Below, one piece after another: positions 56,838-64,000 of a stretch of 64,000 nt of DNA (its first letter is position 1; each line of letters starts with the position of its first letter). The position numbers and the translations under genes were made by a program. The notes under the pieces were generated by a model. The model had not been told where the DNA came from. It saw nothing but the letters and a program-made list of their open reading frames with translations, and searched no databases. Origin of the DNA: Gammaproteobacteria bacterium (GTDB taxonomy: Bacteria > Pseudomonadota > Gammaproteobacteria > Steroidobacterales > Foliamicaceae); assembly GCA_011523505.1 (NCBI GenBank), contig WTGP01000019.1, forward strand, positions 76,523 through 140,522. The letters run 5' to 3'.

Positions 56838-58188
56838 GGTCCAAGTCCGGAAGAGCGCCGGTCAGCTCCACCTGGCGCAACCCGCGCCGCAGGAGCAGAA
56901 ATCCGACGGCGGCCGACACCAGGTTGCCCAGGGCGCCGCCGAAGAACACCCCGATCAGCCCGAACCACAGGCCCAGCAGCCACGAAAGCGGCACATAGAC
57001 CAGCAAGGTACGGCACAGCGAGACCATCATGGCCGCCAGGGGTTTGCCGAGCGCGTTGAGGGAAGTGTTCGCGACAATGGTCACGCCCAGCAGGCAATAG
57101 GTCCAGGGCAGGATGCGAAGCTGGGTCACCGCCGCGCGCATGGCGCCCTCGTCATGGGTAAATAGTCCAACAATCGGCACGGCGAAGATGCTCAGCAGGG
57201 CGGCCACGGAGAGGCCGTAAATGGACGTGAAGCGCAGGCACCAGTTGTGCGCCTCGCGCACCCGGTCCATCCGTTCCGCGCCCGCGTTCTGGCCCACGAA
57301 CGGTCCGATCGCGGCGCCCAGAGCCATGAACGGCAACAGCGCCATCGCCTCGGTGCGGATTCCGACGCCGAAGCCGGCCACCGCCGTCTGGCCGAAGCGG
57401 GCCACCATCGCCACCACGAATGCGGAAGTCAGTGGCGCCATCAACCCGGAAGCGGTGGCCGAAAGCCCCACGTGCAGGATGCGCTTCCAGGAATCGAGAA
57501 TCAGTTTCATGCCGCGCAGCGTCAGGAACTTGTCGCGTCGGATCCCGATCACCAGCATGGCCGCGAGCGACATCAGGTTGGCGATGACGGTCGCAAGCGC
57601 CGCGCCCTGCACTTCCATGCGCGGGAACCCGAACAGGCCGAAGATCAGGATGGGATCGAGGATGGCATTCACCAGTGCGGTCAGAGCGAGCAGGACTCCG
57701 GGCGATTTGGCGTCGCCCAGCGCGCGCAGGATCGAACCGCCGATGGCGGGCCCGATCACGAAAACCAGGCCGACCAGGTAGATCTCCATGTAGTCGCGGA
57801 CCAGCGGCATGGTGGTCTCGTCGGCGCCCATCAGTCCGAAGATGTCTTCCATGAACACCCAGCCCGCCGCCAGCAGCACCAGGCCCAGCATTCCGCTCAG
57901 CATGAACGCGTGGGTGGCGATGCGCCGCACCCTGCGCCTGTTGCCCTGGCCGAGCAGGCGCGCGATCACGGAGCTTGCGCCCACGCCGATGCCCATCGCC
58001 ACGGCGGCCACGACGAACCCCACGGGCTGCGTATAACTGACGGCAGCCAGCGGCAGGGGACCCAGGCGGCTGACGAACCAGGCGTCCACCAGGCCGAAGG
58101 AGATCATGGCCAAAAGCCCGATCATCATCGGGACCATCAATTCCCAGAGATGACGGCCGACGGGGCCTTCGGTCAGGCGCGCTTCCAT
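56818..58188 (-). CDS. MATE family efflux transporter
   Basis: A 456-residue transporter with about twelve membrane helices in two related halves, typical of the NorM/DinF-type MATE family, which exports cationic or organic compounds against Na+ or H+. The start at 58188 was chosen for the family N-terminus (TEGPVGRHLWELMVPMMIG). It lies 37 bp after the HAD gene and overlaps the TRAP binding-protein gene, so exporter and importer are encoded together. Confidence 0.92.
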   Translation of the reverse strand: MEARLTEGPVGRHLWELMVPMMIGLLAMISFGLVDAWFVSRLGPLPLAAVSYTQPVGFVVAAVAMGIGVGASSVIARLLGQGNRRRVRRIATHAFMLSGMLGLVLLAAGWVFMEDIFGLMGADETTMPLVRDYMEIYLVGLVFVIGPAIGGSILRALGDAKSPGVLLALTALVNAILDPILIFGLFGFPRMEVQGAALATVIANLMSLAAMLVIGIRRDKFLTLRGMKLILDSWKRILHVGLSATASGLMAPLTSAFVVAMVARFGQTAVAGFGVGIRTEAMALLPFMALGAAIGPFVGQNAGAERMDRVREAHNWCLRFTSIYGLSVAALLSIFAVPIVGLFTHDEGAMRAAVTQLRILPWTYCLLGVTIVANTSLNALGKPLAAMMVSLCRTLLVYVPLSWLLGLWFGLIGVFFGGALGNLVSAAVGFLLLRRGLRQVELTGALPDLDRGKVAA

Positions 58189-58225
58189 GAACCGCGCATG
58201 ATACGGGACAGCATGCGCTCCCCAT

Positions 58226-58933
58226 CTATAGCGCCTGAACGAGCTCCGCGAGGCTGGACACGGTGAAATCCGGCAGCACCTCGGCCTCTGGAGCGCGCGC
58301 CGCTCCTTCATCCGCGCCGCCGTACCGGTCCACCCAGGCGGTGCGGATTCCCAGCGCACCGGCTGGTTCTATGTCGTGGAAAAGGCTTTGCGCCGCATGC
58401 AGCAATTCGCTGCCCTGAATCTCCATTTCCGAAAGCCGGGCCAGAAGGAAGCGGAAGTTGCGCGGGTCCGGCTTGTACGAACCGATCTCCTCGGCGGTGC
58501 AAACCAGGTCGAAGCGGATGCCAAGGGCCCGCTCGGTTGCCGCGAAGGACGCCTTGTCCACGTTCGAAAGCACCGCAAGCCGGTAGTGCTCCTGCAGCCG
58601 GGCCAGCGCCTTCGACGTATCCGGAAACGGCGGCCAACGGCGAATCGAGCGGGCGAACCCGCCGGCATCGGCATTGCTTACCGGCAAGTCGAACCTGCGT
58701 CCGATCCTTTGCGCTACCCGGCACAACACCTCGGGATAGGGCAATTCGGGATCGGACGACTGCACCACGGGCTCGGCCTCGGAGAACGCCGCCAGTAATT
58801 CGGCGCGTTCCATTCGTGCACCCCGGCGCCGCGACCACTCCGACAATGCATCGGCAATGCCGCTTTCCCAGTCGATCAGCGTTCCGTAACAGTCAAAGCT
58901 GATGGCCTTGATTCCCATATCGAATTTTTCCAT
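58226..58933 (-). CDS. HAD hydrolase, haloacid dehalogenase type II-like
   Basis: A 235-residue HAD protein. Motif I is SFDCYGTLIDWE (nucleophile Asp14), motif II LSNVDKAS, motif III Lys in SYKPDPRNF, and motif IV LFHDIEPA. The sequence after motif I (DWESGIADAL) is typical of L-2-haloacid dehalogenase type II proteins, which hydrolyse 2-haloacids; many annotated members are untested. The start is ATG 58933, or ATG 58918 five codons later. It heads the operon with MATE and TRAP genes. Confidence 0.87.
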   Translation of the reverse strand: MEKFDMGIKAISFDCYGTLIDWESGIADALSEWSRRRGARMERAELLAAFSEAEPVVQSSDPELPYPEVLCRVAQRIGRRFDLPVSNADAGGFARSIRRWPPFPDTSKALARLQEHYRLAVLSNVDKASFAATERALGIRFDLVCTAEEIGSYKPDPRNFRFLLARLSEMEIQGSELLHAAQSLFHDIEPAGALGIRTAWVDRYGGADEGAARAPEAEVLPDFTVSSLAELVQAL

Positions 58934-59053
58934 TCCCTTCCGGCGGCCAGAAATTGTAGGCGTAGAGCCTCAATTTGCGAGTGGTATGGACAACCTGAGC
59001 GCGTTACTATCGGCATAAGGGCGGCGGCACAATCTGTCCGCATTCGGCTGGAC

Positions 59054-60052
59054 GTGGAGCAAACGAAATTGAACCTGCAAACACTATGGCGAAACATTGA
59101 GCACCGCCTCGACCGCGACCTTCCGCATTGGCAGGACGACATAAAGAAGTTTGGCCAGGTAAAGGCCGTAGAAGAAAGAAGCCAAGGCAGAGCCTGGAGG
59201 GATGACGAGGTCTTTGAGGCCTTGTTGATGGCTGTGTTGTCCGCCCATACGGTTTGGTCAAGAATTGAATCGATTCAGCCCAAGCTAAAGGCGCTGTTTT
59301 CCGGGTTCGGTCTCGAAGCCTACGCAAGTCGGCGGGAAACCGATGTAGTCGAATTATTCGTGCCCTGGTTCCAGGAAAGAAAGGCAGCGTCGCCTTGGCT
59401 CGCGCAAAATCTCGTCAGGCTTATCGACGCTGCCCACATACTCTGGAAGCACAGCAGAATTCGCGGGTCGGCGGAAAGCTACTTTACCGAACTGATGGAG
59501 CAGCATGACCAAGATCCCAAGCAGGTAGCCCTATGTCTGGGCGGATCCGGCAGTAAACACAAACTTCCATCGATTGGCGTCCCGCTTGCTGCGGAAGCGC
59601 TGAAGAATCTCGGCTTTGATGTGGCCAAACCGGACGTGCATGTTTGCCGCGCCATGAACGCCTTCGGTCTGGTTGCATTCAGGCAGGGAAAGAATGGAAA
59701 GCTCCGATGCACCAGCAAGCACAAGCAGTTGGAAGCCATGAAAAAGGTAGAGGAAATCGCCATGGCCGCACGCAAGCCGGTAGCGTATGTTGACAACGCG
59801 ATCTGGATGCTAGGGGCAGAGAAGAAAAGCGGACTGCACCTTACCAACCGAGAGCTTACGGAACTGGCAGGACACAATCCGATTCAGCGCAAGGATCCCA
59901 GCGGCCTTCTGGCACTGCTGGATTCCTGGAAGAAGGACGGAGACGTCGAAGAACAAAAGGAAACGCTCGAGTACCTGATTCACGCTCTGGATGAGAACCG
60001 GCCGGAGGGCTACAAGCTTTTTCCGCCGGAACTCAAGGGCAAGACCTGGTGA
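59054..60052 (+). CDS. HhH-GPD superfamily (DNA glycosylase-like) protein
   Basis: A 332-residue protein starting at GTG. The region 168-205 resembles the helix-hairpin-helix of DNA glycosylases: LPSIGVPLAAEALKNLG followed by KPDVHVCRAMNAFGL. There Asp194 corresponds to the catalytic Asp of the LPGVGPKTA...VDTHVxR pattern. AYVDNAIWMLG (244-254) resembles the following helix. The usual catalytic Lys before the Asp and the iron-sulfur cysteines of EndoIII/MutY are absent, so it would be an AlkA-like monofunctional form or a non-catalytic DNA binder. Base composition is visibly richer in A than the neighbours. Its stop overlaps the PIN gene start (GTGA). Confidence 0.65.
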   Translation: MEQTKLNLQTLWRNIEHRLDRDLPHWQDDIKKFGQVKAVEERSQGRAWRDDEVFEALLMAVLSAHTVWSRIESIQPKLKALFSGFGLEAYASRRETDVVELFVPWFQERKAASPWLAQNLVRLIDAAHILWKHSRIRGSAESYFTELMEQHDQDPKQVALCLGGSGSKHKLPSIGVPLAAEALKNLGFDVAKPDVHVCRAMNAFGLVAFRQGKNGKLRCTSKHKQLEAMKKVEEIAMAARKPVAYVDNAIWMLGAEKKSGLHLTNRELTELAGHNPIQRKDPSGLLALLDSWKKDGDVEEQKETLEYLIHALDENRPEGYKLFPPELKGKTW

Positions 60053-60495
60053 GTCATACGATATTGCTGGACAGCGGCCCGCTCGGTTTGACCACCAGTC
60101 CCAGCGGATCGCCGGCTGCAGTGAATTGCAGGCGATGGCTACTGCAGGTTGCGAGAGACGGCGCAACGATCATTGTGCCGGAGATCGCAGATTACGAAGT
60201 GCGCCGCGAATTGATCCGGGCAAGAAAGCAGGAAGGTCTTGAGCGCCTGAACGCCTTGATTGAGCAACTCGACTACTTGGCAATCACCACCCCGGCAATG
60301 CGGAAGGCGGCAGAGTACTGGGCGCAGGCTCGCCGGCAAGGACGACCGCTGGCAGCGGACGCGGCATTGGATGGCGACGTGATACTCGCAGCGCAAGCCG
60401 CAACGATACGTTCGGCGAAAGTGGTTGTGGCGACAACCAACGTCAAGCATCTTTCAGTATTCGTCGAAGCAAAGTCGTGGCATGAAATCTCGTGA
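60049..60495 (+). CDS. PIN-domain protein (VapC-like ribonuclease fold)
   Basis: A 148-residue PIN-domain protein. The acidic residues are Asp8 in ILLDSGPL, Glu45/Glu50 in VPEIADYEVRREL, Asp104 and Asp108/110 in LAADAALDGD, and the closing ATTNVKHLSVF matches the VapC-type end. PIN proteins are Mg-dependent RNases, often toxins. No small antitoxin gene is next to it; the partner is the upstream HhH-GPD gene, which it overlaps by 4 bases from a GTG start. Like that gene it is A-richer than its surroundings, suggesting joint acquisition. Confidence 0.75.
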   Translation: MSHTILLDSGPLGLTTSPSGSPAAVNCRRWLLQVARDGATIIVPEIADYEVRRELIRARKQEGLERLNALIEQLDYLAITTPAMRKAAEYWAQARRQGRPLAADAALDGDVILAAQAATIRSAKVVVATTNVKHLSVFVEAKSWHEIS

Positions 60496-60540
60496 GAAAT
60501 AGCGTGAGTAGAATCGGGCAGCAAAGACGAGGAATCGATA

Positions 60541-62082
60541 ATGAATGAGCCGTTCACAAACTTTATGCGTGCTCATTCCGGATTGCGGTTAAGCAAGCGG
60601 GAATTGCTCGCGGGGGCGGGAGCGGCGGCGGCACTGGCTCTGTTGCCGCGCATCAGCCGGGCGGCGAGCGAGACCTGGGACCTGATCGTGGTGGGCGGAG
60701 GATCGGCGGGTCTGCCGTGCGCGATCTTCGCGGCCCGGCAGGGCGCGCGGGTGCTGGTAGTGGACCGGGCCCACCGGCTGGGGGGAACGCTGGATCGCTC
60801 GACGGGGCAGATCGCCGCGGCGGGAACGCGTATCCAGGCGGAACAGGGCATCGAGGATTCGCCGGAAGCCCACTTTGACGACATCATGCGCATCAGCCGC
60901 GGCAAGGTGGACGCCGAACTGGCCTGTGTGTTCGTGGGCGAGGCGGCCAGGACGGTGGACTGGCTCTGCGATCACGGGTTCACGCCCCTGCCCGACCACC
61001 CGGTGACCACCGGAGGCCACGAACCGTACCGGGTGCGGCGCTATCAGTGGGCGGCGGGGAACGGGGTGGCGATCCTGAGAGTGCTCCTGCCCGAATTCAT
61101 GGATCTGGCCAGCAAGGGCTCTATCGAATTCCTGATGCGCACCGACGCGAAGGAACTCATTCAGGATGCCGACGGCGCCGTCACGGGCGTGATGGTGGAG
61201 GACGCCCTGGGCCGCAGGATGGACCTGATGGGGCGAAAGGTCGCGATTACCACCGGCGGCGCCGGAGGCAACCCGGAAATGTTCGAGCGGCTGCACGGCG
61301 TTCCGATGTATGCGCGGCTCGCATATCCCTTCAATCTCGGCGGCGGCCTGGAGATGGGCGTGGGCGCCGGCGGCGTTCTGCGGGGTGCGGAACTCTTCAC
61401 GACCTTCTTCGGCATGGTGCTGAACGATTTCAACGTGCCGAGCACGCCGGCCGGAGTCCCGGTCAACAGCTACCCGGAACGGCGCATGCCCTGGGAGGTG
61501 TACGTGAACTCGGCCGGGCAGCGCTTCGTGCGCGAGGACCATCCGAGCGTGGACGAGCGCGAACACGCGCTCCTCGCCCAGGAGAACCATCGCTACTGGA
61601 TGATCTTCGACCAGGAGATCATGGATACGGCGCCCCCGGTGGCGCTGGGTTGGGACCGTGCGCGGCTGGACTTCGCCTTCAGCAAGTATCACTTCTTCTC
61701 GCGCGCCGGCACGCTTGCGGAACTGGCCTTCTGGGCGGGCATCGAAGCGGACGGCCTTGCGGCAGCCGTCGAGCGCTACAACGCCGGACAGGCCGGCGGG
61801 CGCGACCCGGATTTCGGCCGCGAGCACATGCCCCTGCCGGTTCGCAAGCCGCCGTTTTACGCCATTCGCATGCAGGGCACGCAATTGCTCACTTTTGCCG
61901 GCTTGCACGTCAACCCGCAACTCGAGGTGCTGAATCGGGACGGCCGGCCCATTCCCAACCTCTACGCCGCCGGCGAAGTGCTGGGCGCGGGAGCCACCAC
62001 CGGTTTCGGCATCGTCAACGGAATGATGCTGACGCCCGCGCTGGTATTCGGACGCATGATCGGGGAACGGGTCCTGACCTAG
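60541..62082 (+). CDS. Exported FAD-binding oxidoreductase (FAD_binding_2 family), copy 1
   Basis: A 513-residue flavoprotein of the fumarate reductase/3-ketosteroid dehydrogenase-like group. The Rossmann motif VVGGGSAGLPCAIFAA follows a signal region with Lys-Arg (SKREL) and a long Ala-rich core ending ISRA, which looks Tat-like but lacks the Arg pair. The C-terminus has PNLYAAGEVLGAGATTGFG, the family's closing FAD motif. The substrate cannot be told; the usual catalytic Arg/Tyr set was not confirmed. It is about four-fifths identical by eye to the gene at 62407, so they are recent tandem paralogues. GAGGAA precedes the ATG. Confidence 0.85.
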   Translation: MNEPFTNFMRAHSGLRLSKRELLAGAGAAAALALLPRISRAASETWDLIVVGGGSAGLPCAIFAARQGARVLVVDRAHRLGGTLDRSTGQIAAAGTRIQAEQGIEDSPEAHFDDIMRISRGKVDAELACVFVGEAARTVDWLCDHGFTPLPDHPVTTGGHEPYRVRRYQWAAGNGVAILRVLLPEFMDLASKGSIEFLMRTDAKELIQDADGAVTGVMVEDALGRRMDLMGRKVAITTGGAGGNPEMFERLHGVPMYARLAYPFNLGGGLEMGVGAGGVLRGAELFTTFFGMVLNDFNVPSTPAGVPVNSYPERRMPWEVYVNSAGQRFVREDHPSVDEREHALLAQENHRYWMIFDQEIMDTAPPVALGWDRARLDFAFSKYHFFSRAGTLAELAFWAGIEADGLAAAVERYNAGQAGGRDPDFGREHMPLPVRKPPFYAIRMQGTQLLTFAGLHVNPQLEVLNRDGRPIPNLYAAGEVLGAGATTGFGIVNGMMLTPALVFGRMIGERVLT

Positions 62083-62123
62083 GAAGCGGCGACCGAAGGC
62101 TCAAGATCGTGCGTAGAATGGCA

Positions 62124-62155
62124 AGTGCCGTGTCAAGCCGCTACCTTCGCATCAG
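62124..62155 (+). repeat. Left 32-bp terminal inverted repeat
   Basis: Reads AGTGCCGTGTCAAGCC at its outer end and is the exact reverse complement of 62355-62386. The match stops sharply at both ends, as expected of element termini. Confidence 0.9.
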
Positions 62156-62354
62156 AGCGAGCGGGGCGGGCCAATGCAAGGCGCAGACCGCAGGGAATAC
62201 TGCTCGTATTGCCCAGGGCTGCAACGCCGCAGTGGCGCGCCCCGCTCGCTCCCGAAGGGCGCGGCCCCCATGGCCCGTGGCCGCGTTGCGCCCCTGGGCA
62301 ATGGATACACCATTCCCGGCGGGACGCGCCTTGCCACACGCCATGGGGGACGCG

Positions 62355-62386
62355 CTGATGCGAAGGTAGCGGCTTGACACGGCACT
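62355..62386 (-). repeat. Right 32-bp terminal inverted repeat
   Basis: The exact reverse complement of 62124-62155. The following bases (from 62391) already form the GGGAGGG ribosome-binding site of the next gene, so the element sits immediately before it. Confidence 0.9.
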
Positions 62387-62406
62387 AGATTGGGAGGGTC
62401 CTTCAA

Positions 62407-63948
62407 ATGCGCAACAATTCGTTCGAATTCCTGGCCGAAGCCGGAAACGTGCAAATCAACAAGCGGGAACTGCTCGCCGGCGCGGGCGCGGCGGCGGCGC
62501 TGGCCATGATGCCGCGAATCAGCCGGGCGGCCAGCGAGACCTGGGACCTGATCGTGATCGGCGGAGGCTCGGCAGGACTTCCCTGCGCGATTTTCGCCGC
62601 CCAGCAGGGCGCCCGGGTCCTCGTGGTCGAGCGATCGCACCGCCTCGGCGGAACGCTGGACCGTTCCTCGGGCCAGATAGCGGCCGCCGGCACCCGGCTG
62701 CAGGCCGAACTGGAGATCCAGGATTCGCCCGAAGCGCATTTCGATGACATCATGCGAATCAGCAAGGGCAAGGTCGATACCGACCTGGTCCGGGTCTTCG
62801 TCAATGATGCGGCCAGGACCCTGGACTGGCTGGGCGAGCACGGTTTTACCCCCCTGGACGGCCATCCCGTCAAGTCCGGCGGACACGAGCCCTATCTGAC
62901 CCGGCGCTACCAGTGGGCCGGACAGGCCGGAGTCGCGATCCTCAAGATCCTGCTGCCCCAGTTCCTCGATCTTGCCCGGCAGGGGTCGATCGAGTTCCTG
63001 ATCCGCACCGACGCGCAGGAACTGATACAGGACGATACCGGTGCGGTGAAGGGCGTCATGGTGCGCGATGCGACGGGGCGCAAGATGGACCTGCTGGGCC
63101 GCAAGGTGGCGCTGACCAGCGGCGGCTGCGCGGGCAACCCCGAAATGTTCAGGGACCTGCACGGGGTGCCGCTGTACGCAAGCCTGGCCTATCCCTACAA
63201 CCTGGGCGGGGGCCTGGAGATGGGCGTGGCCGCGGGCGGCACGCTGCGCGGCGCGGAGCTGTTCCAGACCTTCTTCGGCATGGTGCTGAGCGACTTCAAC
63301 GTGCCGAGCACGCCCGCTGGAGTGCCCATCAGCACCGCCCCGGAACGCCGCATGCCCTGGGAGGTGTACGTCAACACCGCCGGGCAGCGCTTCGTGCGCG
63401 AAGACCATCCCAGCGTGGACGCGCGCGAACACTCATTGCTCGCACAGGAAGGCCACCGCTACTGGATCGTGTTCGACCAGGCCATCCGGGACGCGGCGCC
63501 GTCGGTGGTCATGGGCTGGGACAGCGAGCGGGTGGACTGGGCTTTCGACAAGTACCACTTTTTCTCTCGTGCCGATTCCCTGGCCGAGCTGGCCTACTGG
63601 GCCGACATCGACGGCGAGGGACTGGCCGCCTCCATCGGGCGCTACAACTCCGCCCAGGCGAGCGGCCAGGACCCCGACTTCGGCCGCGAGCACATGCCGC
63701 TGCCCCTGGGCAAGCCGCCGTACTACGCCATCCGCATGCAGGGCACCCAGTTGCTTTCCTTTGCCGGCCTGAACGTGAACACCAACCTTGAAGTGCTGAA
63801 CGGGAACGGAGATCCCATCCCCAATCTCTACGCCGCCGGCGAAGTGCTGGGCGCGGGAGCGCTGACCGGCTTCGGCATCACCAACGGGATGCTGCTGACA
63901 CCGGCGCTGGTGTTCGGTCGCATGATCGGGGAACGCGTGTTCGCCTGA
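62407..63948 (+). CDS. Exported FAD-binding oxidoreductase (FAD_binding_2 family), copy 2
   Basis: A 513-residue paralogue of the gene at 60541, with exactly the same length. It has the Lys-Arg signal (NKRELLAGAG), FAD motif VIGGGSAGLPCAIFAA and closing PNLYAAGEVLGAGALTGFG. Differences are spread along the whole protein, so both copies appear functional rather than one being degenerate. The N-terminal 18 residues before KREL differ completely between copies. GGGAGGG lies 9 bases before the ATG, directly after the palindromic element. It is followed after 20 bp by another same-strand gene. Confidence 0.85.
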   Translation: MRNNSFEFLAEAGNVQINKRELLAGAGAAAALAMMPRISRAASETWDLIVIGGGSAGLPCAIFAAQQGARVLVVERSHRLGGTLDRSSGQIAAAGTRLQAELEIQDSPEAHFDDIMRISKGKVDTDLVRVFVNDAARTLDWLGEHGFTPLDGHPVKSGGHEPYLTRRYQWAGQAGVAILKILLPQFLDLARQGSIEFLIRTDAQELIQDDTGAVKGVMVRDATGRKMDLLGRKVALTSGGCAGNPEMFRDLHGVPLYASLAYPYNLGGGLEMGVAAGGTLRGAELFQTFFGMVLSDFNVPSTPAGVPISTAPERRMPWEVYVNTAGQRFVREDHPSVDAREHSLLAQEGHRYWIVFDQAIRDAAPSVVMGWDSERVDWAFDKYHFFSRADSLAELAYWADIDGEGLAASIGRYNSAQASGQDPDFGREHMPLPLGKPPYYAIRMQGTQLLSFAGLNVNTNLEVLNGNGDPIPNLYAAGEVLGAGALTGFGITNGMLLTPALVFGRMIGERVFA

Positions 63949-63968
63949 CACCCGTGGGAGGATTTCTG

Positions 63969-64000
63969 ATGAGCAAGACCGAAATTGATACCGCGACGGA
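63969..64000 (+). CDS. Start of a downstream gene (partial)
   Basis: An ATG at 63969 with GGGAGG eight to nine bases upstream opens a frame reading MSKTEIDTAT before the window ends. It is 20 bp after the second flavoprotein gene, so probably in the same operon. Too short to identify. Confidence 0.5.
   Translation, partial: MSKTEIDTAT

Larger units (their letters stand above)
62124..62386. repeat. 263-bp near-perfect palindromic element (MITE-like)
   Basis: The only stretch of more than 300 bases without a gene (62083-62406) is filled by this element. It begins and ends with an exact 32-base inverted repeat. Inside, matching segments keep the same centre of symmetry at 62255 without insertions: 62177-62184 with 62326-62333, 62193-62198 with 62312-62317, 62208-62217 with 62293-62302, and 62221-62227 with 62283-62289. 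It is thus one imperfect palindrome. An alternative perfect 14-base stem pairs 62155-62168 with 62238-62251. I see no transposase, no coding ORF and no clear target-site duplication. It lies 20 bp before the second flavoprotein ATG. Confidence 0.85.

Noticed and set aside
62133-62339. Small open frames on both strands inside the palindromic element
   Set aside because: They arise because the two arms are inverted copies of GC-rich sequence; no ribosome-binding site or recognisable product.
62100-62400. CRISPR array or tRNA in the only large intergenic region
   Set aside because: There are no direct repeats with spacers and no cloverleaf; the repeats are strictly inverted about one centre.

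Overview
The window is a gene-dense, GC-rich piece of bacterial chromosome, almost certainly from a gammaproteobacterium. The best evidence is the order lptD-surA-pdxA-rsmA (with apaG/apaH nearby) and the cell-shape cluster mreBCD-mrdA-rodA-mltB-rlpA-dacA-lipB, both arranged as in gammaproteobacteria. Many neighbouring genes overlap by 4 bases (ATGA), so most of the window is organised in long translationally coupled operons. I see no rRNA, tRNA, CRISPR array or complete insertion sequence. Genus cannot be told from the sequence alone.

Layout. 1-2743: a truncated EF-G-like GTPase, a membrane-anchored SRPBCC protein and an odd alpha/beta hydrolase. 2744-13258 (minus strand): an apparent operon led by an ECF sigma factor and its RskA-type anti-sigma factor, followed by a membrane hydrolase, a membrane-anchored ferrochelatase-like protein, a MacA-like adaptor, an ABC ATPase, two different FtsX-type permeases, a cytochrome c'-type protein and a DUF885 lipoprotein. 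13375-19515 (plus): DUF255 thioredoxin protein, VOC protein, lgt, thyA, Tat DUF1838 lipoprotein, apaG, apaH. 19512-24832 (minus): rsmA, pdxA, surA, lptD. 24954-25646: murU-like nucleotidyltransferase. 25580-34601 (minus): the complete rod-shape and peptidoglycan cluster. 34694-37956 (plus): gatCAB for indirect Gln/Asn-tRNA synthesis, then an ABC ATPase and adaptor without a permease.

40117-44302 holds two Tat-exported flavin amine oxidases and a CpcT/CpeT-like protein. Next come priA, two tandem VOC proteins, a three-gene proton-translocating transhydrogenase (pntAA-pntAB-pntB), an HNH nuclease, acs and a secreted methyltransferase-like protein. 53999-58933 (minus) is a HAD dehalogenase-MATE-TRAP transporter operon.

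The right end is the most accessory part. An A-richer two-gene unit pairs an HhH-GPD (DNA-glycosylase-like) protein with a PIN-domain protein. It is followed by two tandem paralogous exported flavoproteins, separated by a 263-bp near-perfect palindrome with exact 32-bp terminal inverted repeats. The candidates for undescribed systems are the HhH-GPD/PIN pair, the sigma-led ferrochelatase-like/ABC operon, and the palindromic element.
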